Below, piece after piece: positions 54,864-63,952 of a DNA stretch of 64,000 nucleotides. Both the position numbers and the translations under genes were made by a program. A model generated the notes under the pieces. It was given only the letters and a program-made list of their open reading frames with translations. It was not told the origin of the DNA and did not search any database. How positions within the stretch are numbered: the first letter of the stretch is position 1; each line of letters starts with the position of its first letter. Source of the stretch: Candidatus Pelagibacter communis (lineage in GTDB: Bacteria > Pseudomonadota > Alphaproteobacteria > Pelagibacterales > Pelagibacteraceae); assembly GCF_001180225.1 (NCBI RefSeq), contig NZ_CVST01000040.1, forward strand, positions 124,001 to 188,000, read 5' to 3'.

Positions 54864-55906
54864 TGTCAGACCAAAAAAATCCAGGACATAACAGTAAAAG
54901 AGATTTTTTAAAAAATCCTGTCGAACATATAGATATTACTTCATTTGACTCTAGAACAATTATTTCTTCAATGGAGAAAATGTCATTTGTATCTAGAGAA
55001 ACTGCAAATGCAGCGAACATTTACAACGAAATGCTTAAAGATAAGGAGTGTACAATTTTTCTTACTTTAGCAGGATCAACATCTGCAGCAGGATGTATGA
55101 ATATTTATAAAGATCTTGTTAAATACAATATGGTTGATGCAATTGTAGCAACAGGGGCATCAATTGTAGATATGGATTTTTTTGAAGCTCTTGGATTTAA
55201 ACATTATCAAGGATCTCAATTTCAAGATGATACTGAATTAAGAGACAACTATATTGATAGAATTTACGACACATATATCGACGAAGAAGAGCTTCAAATG
55301 TGTGATAAAATTATTTGCGAAATAGCAGATACTTTAGAACCAAGAAGTTATACTTCGAGAGAGTTTATTTCAGAAATGGGAAAATATCTAAAAAAAAATT
55401 CAAAAAAGAAAGATTCTTTAATTGAAACAGCATACGATAATAATGTTCCAATTTTTTGTCCAGCTTTCACAGACTCAAGCGCAGGCTTTGGTCTTGTAAT
55501 GCACCAAGAAAAAAATCCAAAAAAACATATGACCATAGACTCTGTTAGAGAGTTTAGAGAACTAACTGAAATTAAAATCAAATCAAAAGGTTCTGGTTTA
55601 TTTATGATTGGTGGAGGAGTTCCTAAAAATTTTATTCAAGACACTGTTATTTGTGCTGAGCTTCTTGGTAAAAATGTAGATATGCATAAATATGCTGTAC
55701 AAATTACAGTTGCTGATAGTAGAGATGGTGCATGTAGTAGTTCTACTTTAAAAGAAGCAAGTTCTTGGGGTAAAGTGGATATTACGAAAGAACAAATGGT
55801 ATTTGCTGAAGCAACAAGTGTATTGCCATTAATAGCTAGCGATGCTTACCATAAAGGTGAGTGGAAAAATAGAGAACGAAAAAACTTCTCAAAATTATTT
55901 ATATAA
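54863..55906 (+). CDS. Deoxyhypusine-synthase-like aminobutyl/aminopropyl transferase
   Basis: NAD-dependent enzyme of the deoxyhypusine synthase (DHS) family, 347 aa. Segments LTLAGSTSAAGC and VATGASIVDMDF are typical. The active-site Lys that forms the enzyme-imine intermediate in human DHS is conserved as Lys304 in SSWGK. Bacteria do not hypusinate EF-P, and bacterial DHS-like proteins have been linked to homospermidine synthesis. The neighbours, a decarboxylase and an arginase-fold enzyme, point to polyamine assembly. Specific substrates are not known from the sequence. Confidence 0.83.
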   Translation: MSDQKNPGHNSKRDFLKNPVEHIDITSFDSRTIISSMEKMSFVSRETANAANIYNEMLKDKECTIFLTLAGSTSAAGCMNIYKDLVKYNMVDAIVATGASIVDMDFFEALGFKHYQGSQFQDDTELRDNYIDRIYDTYIDEEELQMCDKIICEIADTLEPRSYTSREFISEMGKYLKKNSKKKDSLIETAYDNNVPIFCPAFTDSSAGFGLVMHQEKNPKKHMTIDSVREFRELTEIKIKSKGSGLFMIGGGVPKNFIQDTVICAELLGKNVDMHKYAVQITVADSRDGACSSSTLKEASSWGKVDITKEQMVFAEATSVLPLIASDAYHKGEWKNRERKNFSKLFI

Positions 55907-55908
55907 AA

Positions 55909-56784
55909 TTGAAATATTTATCAAACAAACATGGTTTCTTAGGAATTGATAATACATTCAACTTCAAAGAAAAAGTAGTAGTCGTTCCATTTGGACTTGA
56001 AAAAACAGTTAGTTATGGCGGTGGAACAAAAAATGGACCAAAAGAAATTATCAAAGCTTCTCACCAAGTTGAACTTTATGATGAGGAACTAAATTGCGAA
56101 CCTTACAAAAAAATAGGTATCAAGACATTAAAACCATTTAAAATTGATAAAAATATCAAATTAGCACTTAATAAAATTTCTAAAATCAATGGGGAAATTT
56201 TAGATAAAAAACTATTTCCAATGACTTTTGGTGGTGAACATTCAATTACACCAGGATGCATTGTTCCTTTTACAAAAAAATATAAAAATATTTGTCTTTT
56301 ACATTTCGATGCGCACGCAGATTTACGTGAAAGTTATAATGGTGAAAAATTTTCACATGCATCAGCAATAAGAAGATGTTTAGATTATAAAAATGTATCT
56401 TTAATTTCTTTTGGAATTAGAAATATATCAGAAAGTGAGATTCCATTTTTAAAAAAAAATTCAAATAGAATAGATATCTTTTGGGCAAAAGATAAAAAAA
56501 AATGGAATTTAAATAAATTTAAAAAATTAATAAAAAATAAGACTGTTTACTTAACGTTTGATGTAGACGGATTAGATTCAAGTATTATGCCTGCTACCGG
56601 AACACCTGAACCAGGCGGATTGTTGTGGGACGAGACATTAGAGATAATTAGAATTGCAGCAAAAAATTCAAATATAGTTGGAGCTGACATTAATGAACTT
56701 TCTCCAATTAAAGGATTCAACTCCTATAATTTTCTTGTTGCTAAATTAGCTTATAAAATTTTATCTTATAAATTTTTATATTAG
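55909..56784 (+). CDS. speB: Agmatinase/arginase-family ureohydrolase
   Basis: Mn-dependent ureohydrolase of the arginase/agmatinase fold, 291 aa. All metal-site motifs are intact: GGEHS, HFDAHADLR, and TFDVDGLDSSIMPATGTPEPGG. The start is a TTG at 55909; no in-frame ATG occurs before the catalytic core, so TTG is accepted. It follows the DHS-like gene by two bases. Agmatine is the usual substrate, but here a guanidino-polyamine is possible, because the DHS-like gene comes just before it. It overlaps the convergent yhhQ gene by 4 bases (TTAG). Confidence 0.84.
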   Translation: MKYLSNKHGFLGIDNTFNFKEKVVVVPFGLEKTVSYGGGTKNGPKEIIKASHQVELYDEELNCEPYKKIGIKTLKPFKIDKNIKLALNKISKINGEILDKKLFPMTFGGEHSITPGCIVPFTKKYKNICLLHFDAHADLRESYNGEKFSHASAIRRCLDYKNVSLISFGIRNISESEIPFLKKNSNRIDIFWAKDKKKWNLNKFKKLIKNKTVYLTFDVDGLDSSIMPATGTPEPGGLLWDETLEIIRIAAKNSNIVGADINELSPIKGFNSYNFLVAKLAYKILSYKFLY

Positions 56785-57335
56785 ACTTTAATTGGCTTAA
56801 ATATTTTTAATAACATTCTAAATGGTATTAACATTATTAGTGCTACTAGCAACTTAACACCTAAATCACCTAAGGACAAAGTTACCCAAGGAACTCCTGT
56901 TCGATAAAATGATATTGAGAAAAATAAAAAAGTATCAATAGTTGAACCAATTAATGATGAAGTTAGAGGTGCAACAAACCACTGTTTTTTTCTTAAACGA
57001 TCAAATATTTGAATATCTAGCAATTGGGCTGTAAGGAAAGCAACTCCAGATCCAACTGCAATTCTAATGGATATTAAATCATCGAAGTTTGTTGAAAAAA
57101 ATAAAGTAAAAATAATTCCTATAAAAAAACCAAAATAAACTATTTTTCTTGCAATTATCTTTCCATAAGATCTATTTGCTAAATCAGTTATCAAAAAAGC
57201 TACTGGATAACTAAAAGCTCCATAAGTAAGAATTTCATTTAATCCATAATAATTTATTGGAAATTGAACAAGATAGTTTGAAGATAAAACAACCACACCC
57301 ATCATTAAAGATAGGCTGATAAAAAATTTATTCAT
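56781..57335 (-). CDS. YhhQ/VUT-family queuosine-precursor transporter
   Basis: 184-aa integral membrane protein with about six helices. The family pattern includes YGAFSYPVAFLITDLANRSYG and the basic IFDRLRKKQWFVAPLTSSLIGS loop with FFSISFYRTGVPW. YhhQ proteins import queuosine precursors (preQ0 and preQ1), which serve tRNA modification. Neighbours (rpmB, pyrD, lysS) are unrelated housekeeping genes. Starts one base after rpmB ends. Confidence 0.83.
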   Translation of the reverse strand: MNKFFISLSLMMGVVVLSSNYLVQFPINYYGLNEILTYGAFSYPVAFLITDLANRSYGKIIARKIVYFGFFIGIIFTLFFSTNFDDLISIRIAVGSGVAFLTAQLLDIQIFDRLRKKQWFVAPLTSSLIGSTIDTFLFFSISFYRTGVPWVTLSLGDLGVKLLVALIMLIPFRMLLKIFKPIKV

Positions 57336-57646
57336 TAAGCAGATTTAGCTACTGGCTTTTTTTTATATGGTGATTTTAATAAAATAACTTTTTTAAGTTT
57401 TTTTAATCTTGGTGATATATTTTTGTTTTTTACAGTTTTTAAGAATTCGTCAAAACTTCCTTTTTTGTCAACTGATCTTACTCCTGAATTGCTAACTGTT
57501 AGTTTTAAACTTCTTCCAGCAAGCTCACTTGTAAATTTTACTTTTTTTAAATTAGGTAAAAATCTTCTTTTAGTCTTATTGTTAGCATGACTAACATTAT
57601 GACCCTTCATAGGAATTTTACCAGTTAGTTCACATTTTTTTGACAT
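57335..57646 (-). CDS. rpmB: 50S ribosomal protein L28
   Basis: Ribosomal protein of the large subunit, 103 aa. The start [21 protein letters not shown] is diagnostic (Cys and the SHA motif). The frame opens upstream to 57721, but the ATG at 57646 is the family start. A strong promoter (TTGACG-17-TATATA) ends 12 bases before this ATG, supporting this start and an mRNA with a leader of about six bases. The C-terminus is Lys-rich. Adjacent genes are pyrD (upstream) and yhhQ. Confidence 0.94.
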   Translation of the reverse strand: MSKKCELTGKIPMKGHNVSHANNKTKRRFLPNLKKVKFTSELAGRSLKLTVSNSGVRSVDKKGSFDEFLKTVKNKNISPRLKKLKKVILLKSPYKKKPVAKSA

Positions 57647-57658
57647 AATTTCACTGCC

Positions 57659-57687
57659 TATATAAGGGGAGATATTAAAGGCGTCAA
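57659..57687 (-). promoter_or_regulatory. Strong sigma-70 promoter of rpmB
   Basis: On the minus strand TTGACG (57687-57682) and TATATA (57664-57659) with 17-base spacing, near consensus. Predicted start near 57652, giving about six leader bases before the ATG at 57646. The promoter lies just upstream of the pyrD stop, so rpmB can be expressed independently of pyrD. Confidence 0.78.
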
Positions 57688-57698
57688 GTTTATTAAAA

Positions 57699-58751
57699 TT
57701 AAGAAAGAGTTTTATTTCCAACGATTTCTGAAATATTTTTCACTCCATCTCTTAGAAGTAATTCTTTTAGCTCTTTTTTAATGTTTGCAGCAATGTTAGG
57801 TCCTTGAAACACCATCCCGGTATATAACTGAATATAATCTGCCCCCAACAAAAATTTATCATGTGCAGACTTTCCAGAGTCAATTCCTCCTACCCCAATA
57901 ATTTTAATTCTACCATTTAGTAGTTTAAAGAATTGATTAATAAGTAAATTTGATTTTTGTTCAATTGGCTTTCCTGACAAGCCTCCTTTTTGGTGTCGTT
58001 GAATATTTTTTAAATCATCTCTAGTGCTTTCTGATGTATTTGAAATAATTATTGCAGATATATCATTTTCAAAAAGAATCTCTGATATTAATTCTATTTG
58101 CTTTAAATGAATATCTGGAGAAATTTTAACTGCAATTGGAATATTTGTTTTCAGTTCATTTTTCTTATCTTTAATTGATTTTAATAATTCTTTTAATTTA
58201 TTTTCATCATGAAAATTTCTTAAATTTTCGGTATTTGGAGATGAAATATTAATTGTAATATAATCAGCAACTTCATGAAATTTTTCTAATCCAATTAAAT
58301 AATCATTCAATCGATTATCAGAGTCTTTATTTGGTCCAACATTTACTCCAAGTACTCCATTTTTTTTATTTGATTTTATTCTATTTAAAATAGTTTCAGA
58401 TCCTTGATTGTTAAATCCCAATCTATTAATTAATGCTTGATCTTCAACCAATCTAAATACTCTTGGCTTTTCATTGCCATATTGTTTTAAAGGAGTAACA
58501 GTTCCAACTTCAACAAAACCAAATCCTAATTTAAATAAAGGATTGTAAACCTCTGCATTTTTATCAAAACCAGCTGCTATTCCTATTGGATTACTTAAAT
58601 CTTTACCAAATATTTGTGTTTTGAAAATTGGATCATTTTTATTTTCATCAAATACATTTGATACTAAATTAAATTTTAAAGATTGAATTGCTAGAGTATG
58701 AGCTTTTTCTGGATCTAATTTGAAAATTAAAGATCTTAAATTTGAATACAT
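57699..58751 (-). CDS. pyrD: Dihydroorotate dehydrogenase, class 2 (quinone-linked)
   Basis: FMN enzyme of pyrimidine synthesis bound to the inner membrane, feeding electrons to quinone. 350 aa, the class 2 length with the N-terminal helical extension (residues 1-~40). Motifs are [22 protein letters not shown], the catalytic Ser region [12 protein letters not shown], and [27 protein letters not shown]-like C-terminal FMN site. It shares one base with lysS. Confidence 0.94.
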   Translation of the reverse strand: MYSNLRSLIFKLDPEKAHTLAIQSLKFNLVSNVFDENKNDPIFKTQIFGKDLSNPIGIAAGFDKNAEVYNPLFKLGFGFVEVGTVTPLKQYGNEKPRVFRLVEDQALINRLGFNNQGSETILNRIKSNKKNGVLGVNVGPNKDSDNRLNDYLIGLEKFHEVADYITINISSPNTENLRNFHDENKLKELLKSIKDKKNELKTNIPIAVKISPDIHLKQIELISEILFENDISAIIISNTSESTRDDLKNIQRHQKGGLSGKPIEQKSNLLINQFFKLLNGRIKIIGVGGIDSGKSAHDKFLLGADYIQLYTGMVFQGPNIAANIKKELKELLLRDGVKNISEIVGNKTLS

Positions 58752-60313
58752 TATTTGAGTTTACTCATTATAAGGTCTTTTGTTTCATTAACACCAAAAA
58801 AACTTATAAAAAATCCCATTCTTGGTCCATTTTCATCACCAAAAACCACCTCATAAATAAGTTTAAACCAATCTCTTAAATTTTCAGCATAACCATTTTC
58901 TTTTCCAGTAGAATAAATCAAAGTTTGGATTTCCTCTGGTGGCATCTGATCATTGCATTTTTCTAAAGTTGAAATTAAAGCTTTAAGAGCTTTTTTTTCA
59001 TCTTCAGAAGGTGTTTTGTATTTTTTTTGAGACTTAATTACATCATTAAAATATTTAATTGCGTATCCTACTAATCCATCAAAAATTGGAAAGTTAGTTT
59101 CTTGAATATTTGGTTTGTATTTTTTTACAAATTTCCATAACAAATCTTTACTATCTGCATTACTTGTTTCTACTAGGTTCAATAACATTGAAAAACTCAT
59201 AATCATATCTTCTTTTGGAATACTCCCATTGTGGACATGCCACACTGGATTCATTACTAATTGCTGCTCAGTCTGCTTTTTAGATTTTTCAATATTATCC
59301 AAATATTCATCTACTGCTTTTGGAACTATTTCTTTATAAAGTTTTTTAGCTCTTTTTGGATTTTGATACATATATAGTGATAAACTTTCTGGTGAAGCAT
59401 ACTTCAACCATTGATCAATAGTTATTCCATTACCTTTAGATTTTGAAATTTTCTCACCCTTTTCATCTAGAAAAAGTTCATATGCAAATCCTGATGGATT
59501 CTTTTTACCCAATAAATTAATGATTTTTGTAGATAAAATTGCACTTTCAATCAAATCCTTGCCATACATTTCAAAATCAATGTCTAAAGCAAACCATCTC
59601 ATTGCCCAATCTACTTTCCACTGTAATTTACAATTACCATCTAAAATACTACTCTCTAATTTTTTACCTTTATTATCGAATATTATTTTAGAATTAGACT
59701 GATCAATTTCTATTACAGGTATCTCCAAAACATGACCAGTATCAGGACATACTGGTAAAAAAGGACTGTATGTTTTTTGTCTTTCTTTTCCAAGTGTTGG
59801 TAAAATAACATTCATTATTCCTTCATAATTTTCTAAAATGATTTTCAAAGTAGGATTAAAAAATCCTGCCTTGTACAAAGATGTGGAACTTTTAAAATTA
59901 TATTTAAAATTAAAACTGTTTAAAAAATCCTTTAGCATTTCATTATTATGTTCTCCAAAACTATTAAATTTTTGGAAAGGATCAGGTACTTGCGTTAAAG
60001 GTTTGTGAAGGTTTTGTTGCAACAATTCTTGGTTAGGAACATTATCTGGAACTTTTCTTAAGCCATCCATGTCATCTGAAAATGTAATAATTTCTGTTGG
60101 TAAATCTGTGAGTTGATTAAGTGCATTGACCATCATTGAAGTTCGTGCAACTTCTCCGAAAGTTCCTATATGAGGTAATCCACTTGGACCATATCCTGTT
60201 TGGAGAGTAATCTTACCTTTTTTTTCAATAAAAGCTTTTCTTTCACGAAGCATTTTTTTAGCTTCTACAAAAGGCCAAGCACTTGTCTTTTCTAGAACAT
60301 CTTTTTTAATCAT
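58751..60313 (-). CDS. lysS: Lysyl-tRNA synthetase, class I
   Basis: Class I-type LysRS, 520 aa, unlike the class II enzyme of most bacteria but usual in alphaproteobacteria. The HIGH-like element is GPSGLPHIGTFGE near residue 43 and KMSKS is represented by KISKSKGNG near residue 290. It charges tRNA-Lys; the window encodes many Lys-rich proteins. It is probably the first gene of the lysS-pyrD run, divergent from trkH. A TATAAT sequence is in the 87-base gap to trkH. Confidence 0.92.
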   Translation of the reverse strand: MIKKDVLEKTSAWPFVEAKKMLRERKAFIEKKGKITLQTGYGPSGLPHIGTFGEVARTSMMVNALNQLTDLPTEIITFSDDMDGLRKVPDNVPNQELLQQNLHKPLTQVPDPFQKFNSFGEHNNEMLKDFLNSFNFKYNFKSSTSLYKAGFFNPTLKIILENYEGIMNVILPTLGKERQKTYSPFLPVCPDTGHVLEIPVIEIDQSNSKIIFDNKGKKLESSILDGNCKLQWKVDWAMRWFALDIDFEMYGKDLIESAILSTKIINLLGKKNPSGFAYELFLDEKGEKISKSKGNGITIDQWLKYASPESLSLYMYQNPKRAKKLYKEIVPKAVDEYLDNIEKSKKQTEQQLVMNPVWHVHNGSIPKEDMIMSFSMLLNLVETSNADSKDLLWKFVKKYKPNIQETNFPIFDGLVGYAIKYFNDVIKSQKKYKTPSEDEKKALKALISTLEKCNDQMPPEEIQTLIYSTGKENGYAENLRDWFKLIYEVVFGDENGPRMGFFISFFGVNETKDLIMSKLK

Positions 60314-60400
60314 GAATTGCTCTTTTTAACCTTAAACCAGTGATTATATTTATTCTTATAGAGTTGAAATTTATTTACCATAAAATATTGTTCTTTCAAA

Positions 60401-61840
60401 ATGTCTAATTACAAAACTGTTTTTTTTACGCTTGGAATTCTGCAAATAATATTGGGTGTATCAATGTTCATCCCAATTATAGTACAATTCTTTTACTCAG
60501 AGATAGACTCATCTTTCTTTGGCTCATCTATTGTAACCATAATCTTTGGAACTTTATTTTTTTTATCAAATTTAGATCACGATAAAAAACTTAATCTACA
60601 ACAAGCTTTCTTATTAACTGCCCTATCTTGGATTAGTATTGCAGTATTTGGATCTTTACCGTTTGTATTCTCTAGTATTGAACTTTCAATTACAGACTCT
60701 TTTTTTGAAAGTATGTCAGGAATTACTACAACTGGATCTACAATAATCTCAGATTTAGAGAACGCACCAAAGGGTCTTCTTTTATGGAGAGCTATTTTAC
60801 AATGGCTAGGTGGAATTGGAATAATTGTAATGGCGATTACTTTAATGCCTATAATGAATGTTGGAGGTATGCAATTATTTAAAATTTCAAGTAATGACTC
60901 TTCAGAAAAAATACTCCCTAAGTCAAAAGAAATAGCACTTAGATTAATTTATATTTACTCAGGATTAACAGGCCTTTGCGCAATCACTTATTGGATATTT
61001 GGTATGGGTAAATTTGACAGCTTAACCCACTCAATGACTACAATTGCTACTGGAGGCTTTTCTAACTACAACGAGTCAATTGGATACTTTAATAGTTTAC
61101 CAATTGAGATTTCATCAATGTTTTTTATTATATTGGGAAGTATTCCTTTTATTGCTTACATTAAATTTATAAGTGGAAACAAAAAAATTTTTTTAAATGA
61201 TATTCAAATCAAAACTTTTTTAAAAATTATAATATTCACTGTTATAATTTTATCTATTTACTTATTATTTTCTAACCAAGAAAACTTTAGTTTAAGATCA
61301 ATATTTTTTAATACTATATCAATCCTGAGTGGTACTGGTTATGTAAACGCAGAATTTGATAAATGGGGCAGTTTTCCTATAACCCTGTTTCTTGCACTGA
61401 TGTTTATAGGTGGATGTGCGGGTTCTACAGCTTGTGGTGTAAAAATATTTAGAATTCAAATTCTTTATCTATTTATTCTGAACCAATTAAAAAAAATAAT
61501 TTATACTAAAGGGGTATTTGTAATTAAGTATGATCAAAGTGCAGTTGATGAAAAGTTTATAGCTTCAATTATTTCATTTATTTATTTTTATATCGTAATA
61601 TTTTTTATTCTTACTGCATTGTTATCATTAACTGGTTTAGATTTTATTACAGCTATCTCGGGTGCCGCTACATCTATTTCAAATGTTGGACCTGGTCTTG
61701 GTCCAATAATTGGCCCCAATGGAGATTTTTCTTCATTACCAGATCTTTCTAAATGGATTTTAACAGTTGGTATGATTTTGGGTAGACTTGAGCTATTTGC
61801 AATATTAGTGTTATTTTTACCATCATTTTGGAAAAATTAA
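60401..61840 (+). CDS. trkH: Trk/Ktr-type potassium transporter TrkH
   Basis: 479-aa potassium-translocating subunit with four P-loop repeats. Selectivity-filter-like loops are SGITTTGST, TIATGGFSNY, SILSGTGYVN and SISNVGPGLG. TrkH normally needs a cytoplasmic TrkA regulator; no trkA lies in this window. It is followed 2 bases later by an AmpG-like gene. Residual sequence upstream (60314-60400) has no obvious Shine-Dalgarno sequence. Confidence 0.92.
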   Translation: MSNYKTVFFTLGILQIILGVSMFIPIIVQFFYSEIDSSFFGSSIVTIIFGTLFFLSNLDHDKKLNLQQAFLLTALSWISIAVFGSLPFVFSSIELSITDSFFESMSGITTTGSTIISDLENAPKGLLLWRAILQWLGGIGIIVMAITLMPIMNVGGMQLFKISSNDSSEKILPKSKEIALRLIYIYSGLTGLCAITYWIFGMGKFDSLTHSMTTIATGGFSNYNESIGYFNSLPIEISSMFFIILGSIPFIAYIKFISGNKKIFLNDIQIKTFLKIIIFTVIILSIYLLFSNQENFSLRSIFFNTISILSGTGYVNAEFDKWGSFPITLFLALMFIGGCAGSTACGVKIFRIQILYLFILNQLKKIIYTKGVFVIKYDQSAVDEKFIASIISFIYFYIVIFFILTALLSLTGLDFITAISGAATSISNVGPGLGPIIGPNGDFSSLPDLSKWILTVGMILGRLELFAILVLFLPSFWKN

Positions 61841-61842
61841 TT

Positions 61843-63219
61843 ATGTCTGAAATAAATAAAACATCCTGGTTAGAATCGATTTCAGTTTACAAAGATATTC
61901 GGATGTTAAGAATTTTATTACTTGGTGCAATCAGTGGATTTCCATGGGTCTTGATTGCTAGTAGTTTAAGTCTTTGGTTAAAAGAAGAAGGATTAAGTAG
62001 ATCTACTATTGGATGGGCAGGACTTATTTTTGGGGTTTATGCTTTTAATTATCTTTGGGCACCTATTATAGATAGAATTCAAATTCCTTTCCTAACTAAA
62101 AAATTAGGTCACCGAAGAGGTTGGATTGTTTTAATGCAATTAGTAATTCTATTAAGTTTACTAGTTTGGAGTATTATAAATCCTACAGAAAATTTAGCGT
62201 TGATAATTACAGTTGGGTTAATCATCGCTATAGCATCAGCAACTCAAGATATAACGGTAGATGCATTAAGAATTGAACAAATTAATGAAAATGAGGGAAA
62301 ATCAATGGCAGCAGGTGCTGCAATGGCTGTAGTTGGTTGGTGGACAGGTTACAAATTAGGTGGTGTAGTTGCTTTATTTACTGCAGAGTTTTTTGAAAAT
62401 ATTGGTATCCAAGATTACTGGCAAGCAACTTTTTTAATATTAGGTATTTTAATTATTTTAATGAATATTGCTCTGATGTTTGTTCATGAGCCAGTAGAAA
62501 CTGATAGACAATCAAAGCAAAAAGAAACTGATAATTTAATTAAAGGTAAACTAGGATCTAATAATATTATTACGACTTTTGTTGCCTATATAACTGGAAC
62601 AATTGGTGGGCCCATTATTAGCTTCTTTAAAAAAAATGGTTTTGCCATAGCTGCAGGAATTTTAGGATTTGTCTTTTTGTTTAAAATTGGAGAAGCATTC
62701 ATGGGTAGAATGTCGATTGTATTTTATAAAGAAATAGGCTTTTCAAAAGGACAAATAGCAATCTATTCAAAAGGATTAGGTTGGATCACAACTGTCGTAT
62801 TTACTTTAATTGGTGGTGTAATGGCCATGAGGACTGGAACTATAAAAACTATGTTCTTTGCTGGAGGTTTAATGGCGGTTACAAATCTGTTATTTGCTGT
62901 CTTGGCATGGACTGGTAAATCTGAACTATTATTTGCAATAGCAGTTATTGCTGACGATATTACTGCAGCTTTTGCAACTGTAGCATTTGTAGCATTTATA
63001 TCTTTACTGGTTGATCGAACATATACAGCAACACAATACGCATTACTTGCATCTATAGGAACTGCTGGGAGGACAACTTTAGCATCATCATCAGGAGCTT
63101 TAGTAGATTGGTTAAACGGAGATTGGGGAACATTTTTTGTCTTAACAACTATTATGGTTATTCCTTCACTAATATGCCTATGGATGATAAAAAATAAAAT
63201 TAAAATTGGTGCAAAATAA
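61843..63219 (+). CDS. AmpG-like major-facilitator permease
   Basis: 458-residue MFS transporter with 12-14 helices. The N-terminus matches AmpG, the importer of anhydro-muropeptides: GAISGFPWVLIASSLSLWL, FNYLWAPIIDRI, GHRRGWIVLMQ and ASATQDITVDALRIE. AmpG brings recycled cell-wall fragments into the cytoplasm, which suits the AmgK/MurU genes and the transglycosylase in this window. The frame starts at a TTG at 61828 but the ATG at 61843 is preferred (trkH ends at 61840). Confidence 0.82.
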   Translation: MSEINKTSWLESISVYKDIRMLRILLLGAISGFPWVLIASSLSLWLKEEGLSRSTIGWAGLIFGVYAFNYLWAPIIDRIQIPFLTKKLGHRRGWIVLMQLVILLSLLVWSIINPTENLALIITVGLIIAIASATQDITVDALRIEQINENEGKSMAAGAAMAVVGWWTGYKLGGVVALFTAEFFENIGIQDYWQATFLILGILIILMNIALMFVHEPVETDRQSKQKETDNLIKGKLGSNNIITTFVAYITGTIGGPIISFFKKNGFAIAAGILGFVFLFKIGEAFMGRMSIVFYKEIGFSKGQIAIYSKGLGWITTVVFTLIGGVMAMRTGTIKTMFFAGGLMAVTNLLFAVLAWTGKSELLFAIAVIADDITAAFATVAFVAFISLLVDRTYTATQYALLASIGTAGRTTLASSSGALVDWLNGDWGTFFVLTTIMVIPSLICLWMIKNKIKIGAK

Positions 63220-63952
63220 ATTTTATTTTACAGGTAGTTTTTCTAATATTTATAAGAAATCCTCTAAATTTTCAGAAGTAACCTCACAAATATTATATGG
63301 AGAGAAATTTAAAATTTTATCTAAAACTAAAAATTGGATAAAAATAAAATCTAGTTTTGATAATTATACTGGGTACATTCAAAATAAAAATTATTCAAAA
63401 GAATTTAAAGCTAATTATAAGGTAAGTAGTTTAAAAGCAAATATCTATAAAAAACCAAATTTAAAAACTAATACTTTTCTGTCTTTTGGATCAAAGTTGT
63501 CAGTTAAAGAAACTAATAAAAATTTTGCCAGAATTGATAAAAATAAATGGATTAAAAAAAAAGATATAAAAAATATAAATTATAAAGACAAAAACTTCAT
63601 TAAAGTTTTTAAAAAATTTTTGAATATAAAATATATCTGGGGTGGAAAAAGTTACGGGGGAATAGATTGCTCAGCCCTATTACAAATATTTTACTATTAT
63701 AATAATAAGTTTTTTCCTCGAGATACCAAAGATCAAATTAAATATTTAAAAGGAAACATAAAAAGAAATTATCAAAAGGGAGATATCATTTTTTGGAAAG
63801 GGCATGTCGCAATGTGTTTAAATTCCAAGCAATTAATACATGCATATGGACCTGAAAAGAAAGTATTGATCATGCCTATAATTAAGACAATTAGAAGAAT
63901 TGAAAATACAGCAAAACTTAAAGTTAAAAAAATAGCTAAAATTAAAATTTAG
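63206..63952 (+). CDS. SH3-containing NlpC/P60 (C40) cysteine peptidase
   Basis: 248 aa with two bacterial SH3-like domains (about residues 8-55 and 70-115) and a C-terminal NlpC/P60 domain. The catalytic Cys155 is in GGIDCSALLQ, and His200 in WKGHVAMCL. It resembles YkfC-type enzymes that trim murein peptides or gamma-D-glutamyl dipeptides. There is no signal peptide, so a cytoplasmic role in recycling is likely. No ATG start fits; a TTG (63206) or GTG (63209) must be used. It overlaps the AmpG-like gene by 14 bases. Confidence 0.83.
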   Translation: MVQNKFYFTGSFSNIYKKSSKFSEVTSQILYGEKFKILSKTKNWIKIKSSFDNYTGYIQNKNYSKEFKANYKVSSLKANIYKKPNLKTNTFLSFGSKLSVKETNKNFARIDKNKWIKKKDIKNINYKDKNFIKVFKKFLNIKYIWGGKSYGGIDCSALLQIFYYYNNKFFPRDTKDQIKYLKGNIKRNYQKGDIIFWKGHVAMCLNSKQLIHAYGPEKKVLIMPIIKTIRRIENTAKLKVKKIAKIKI

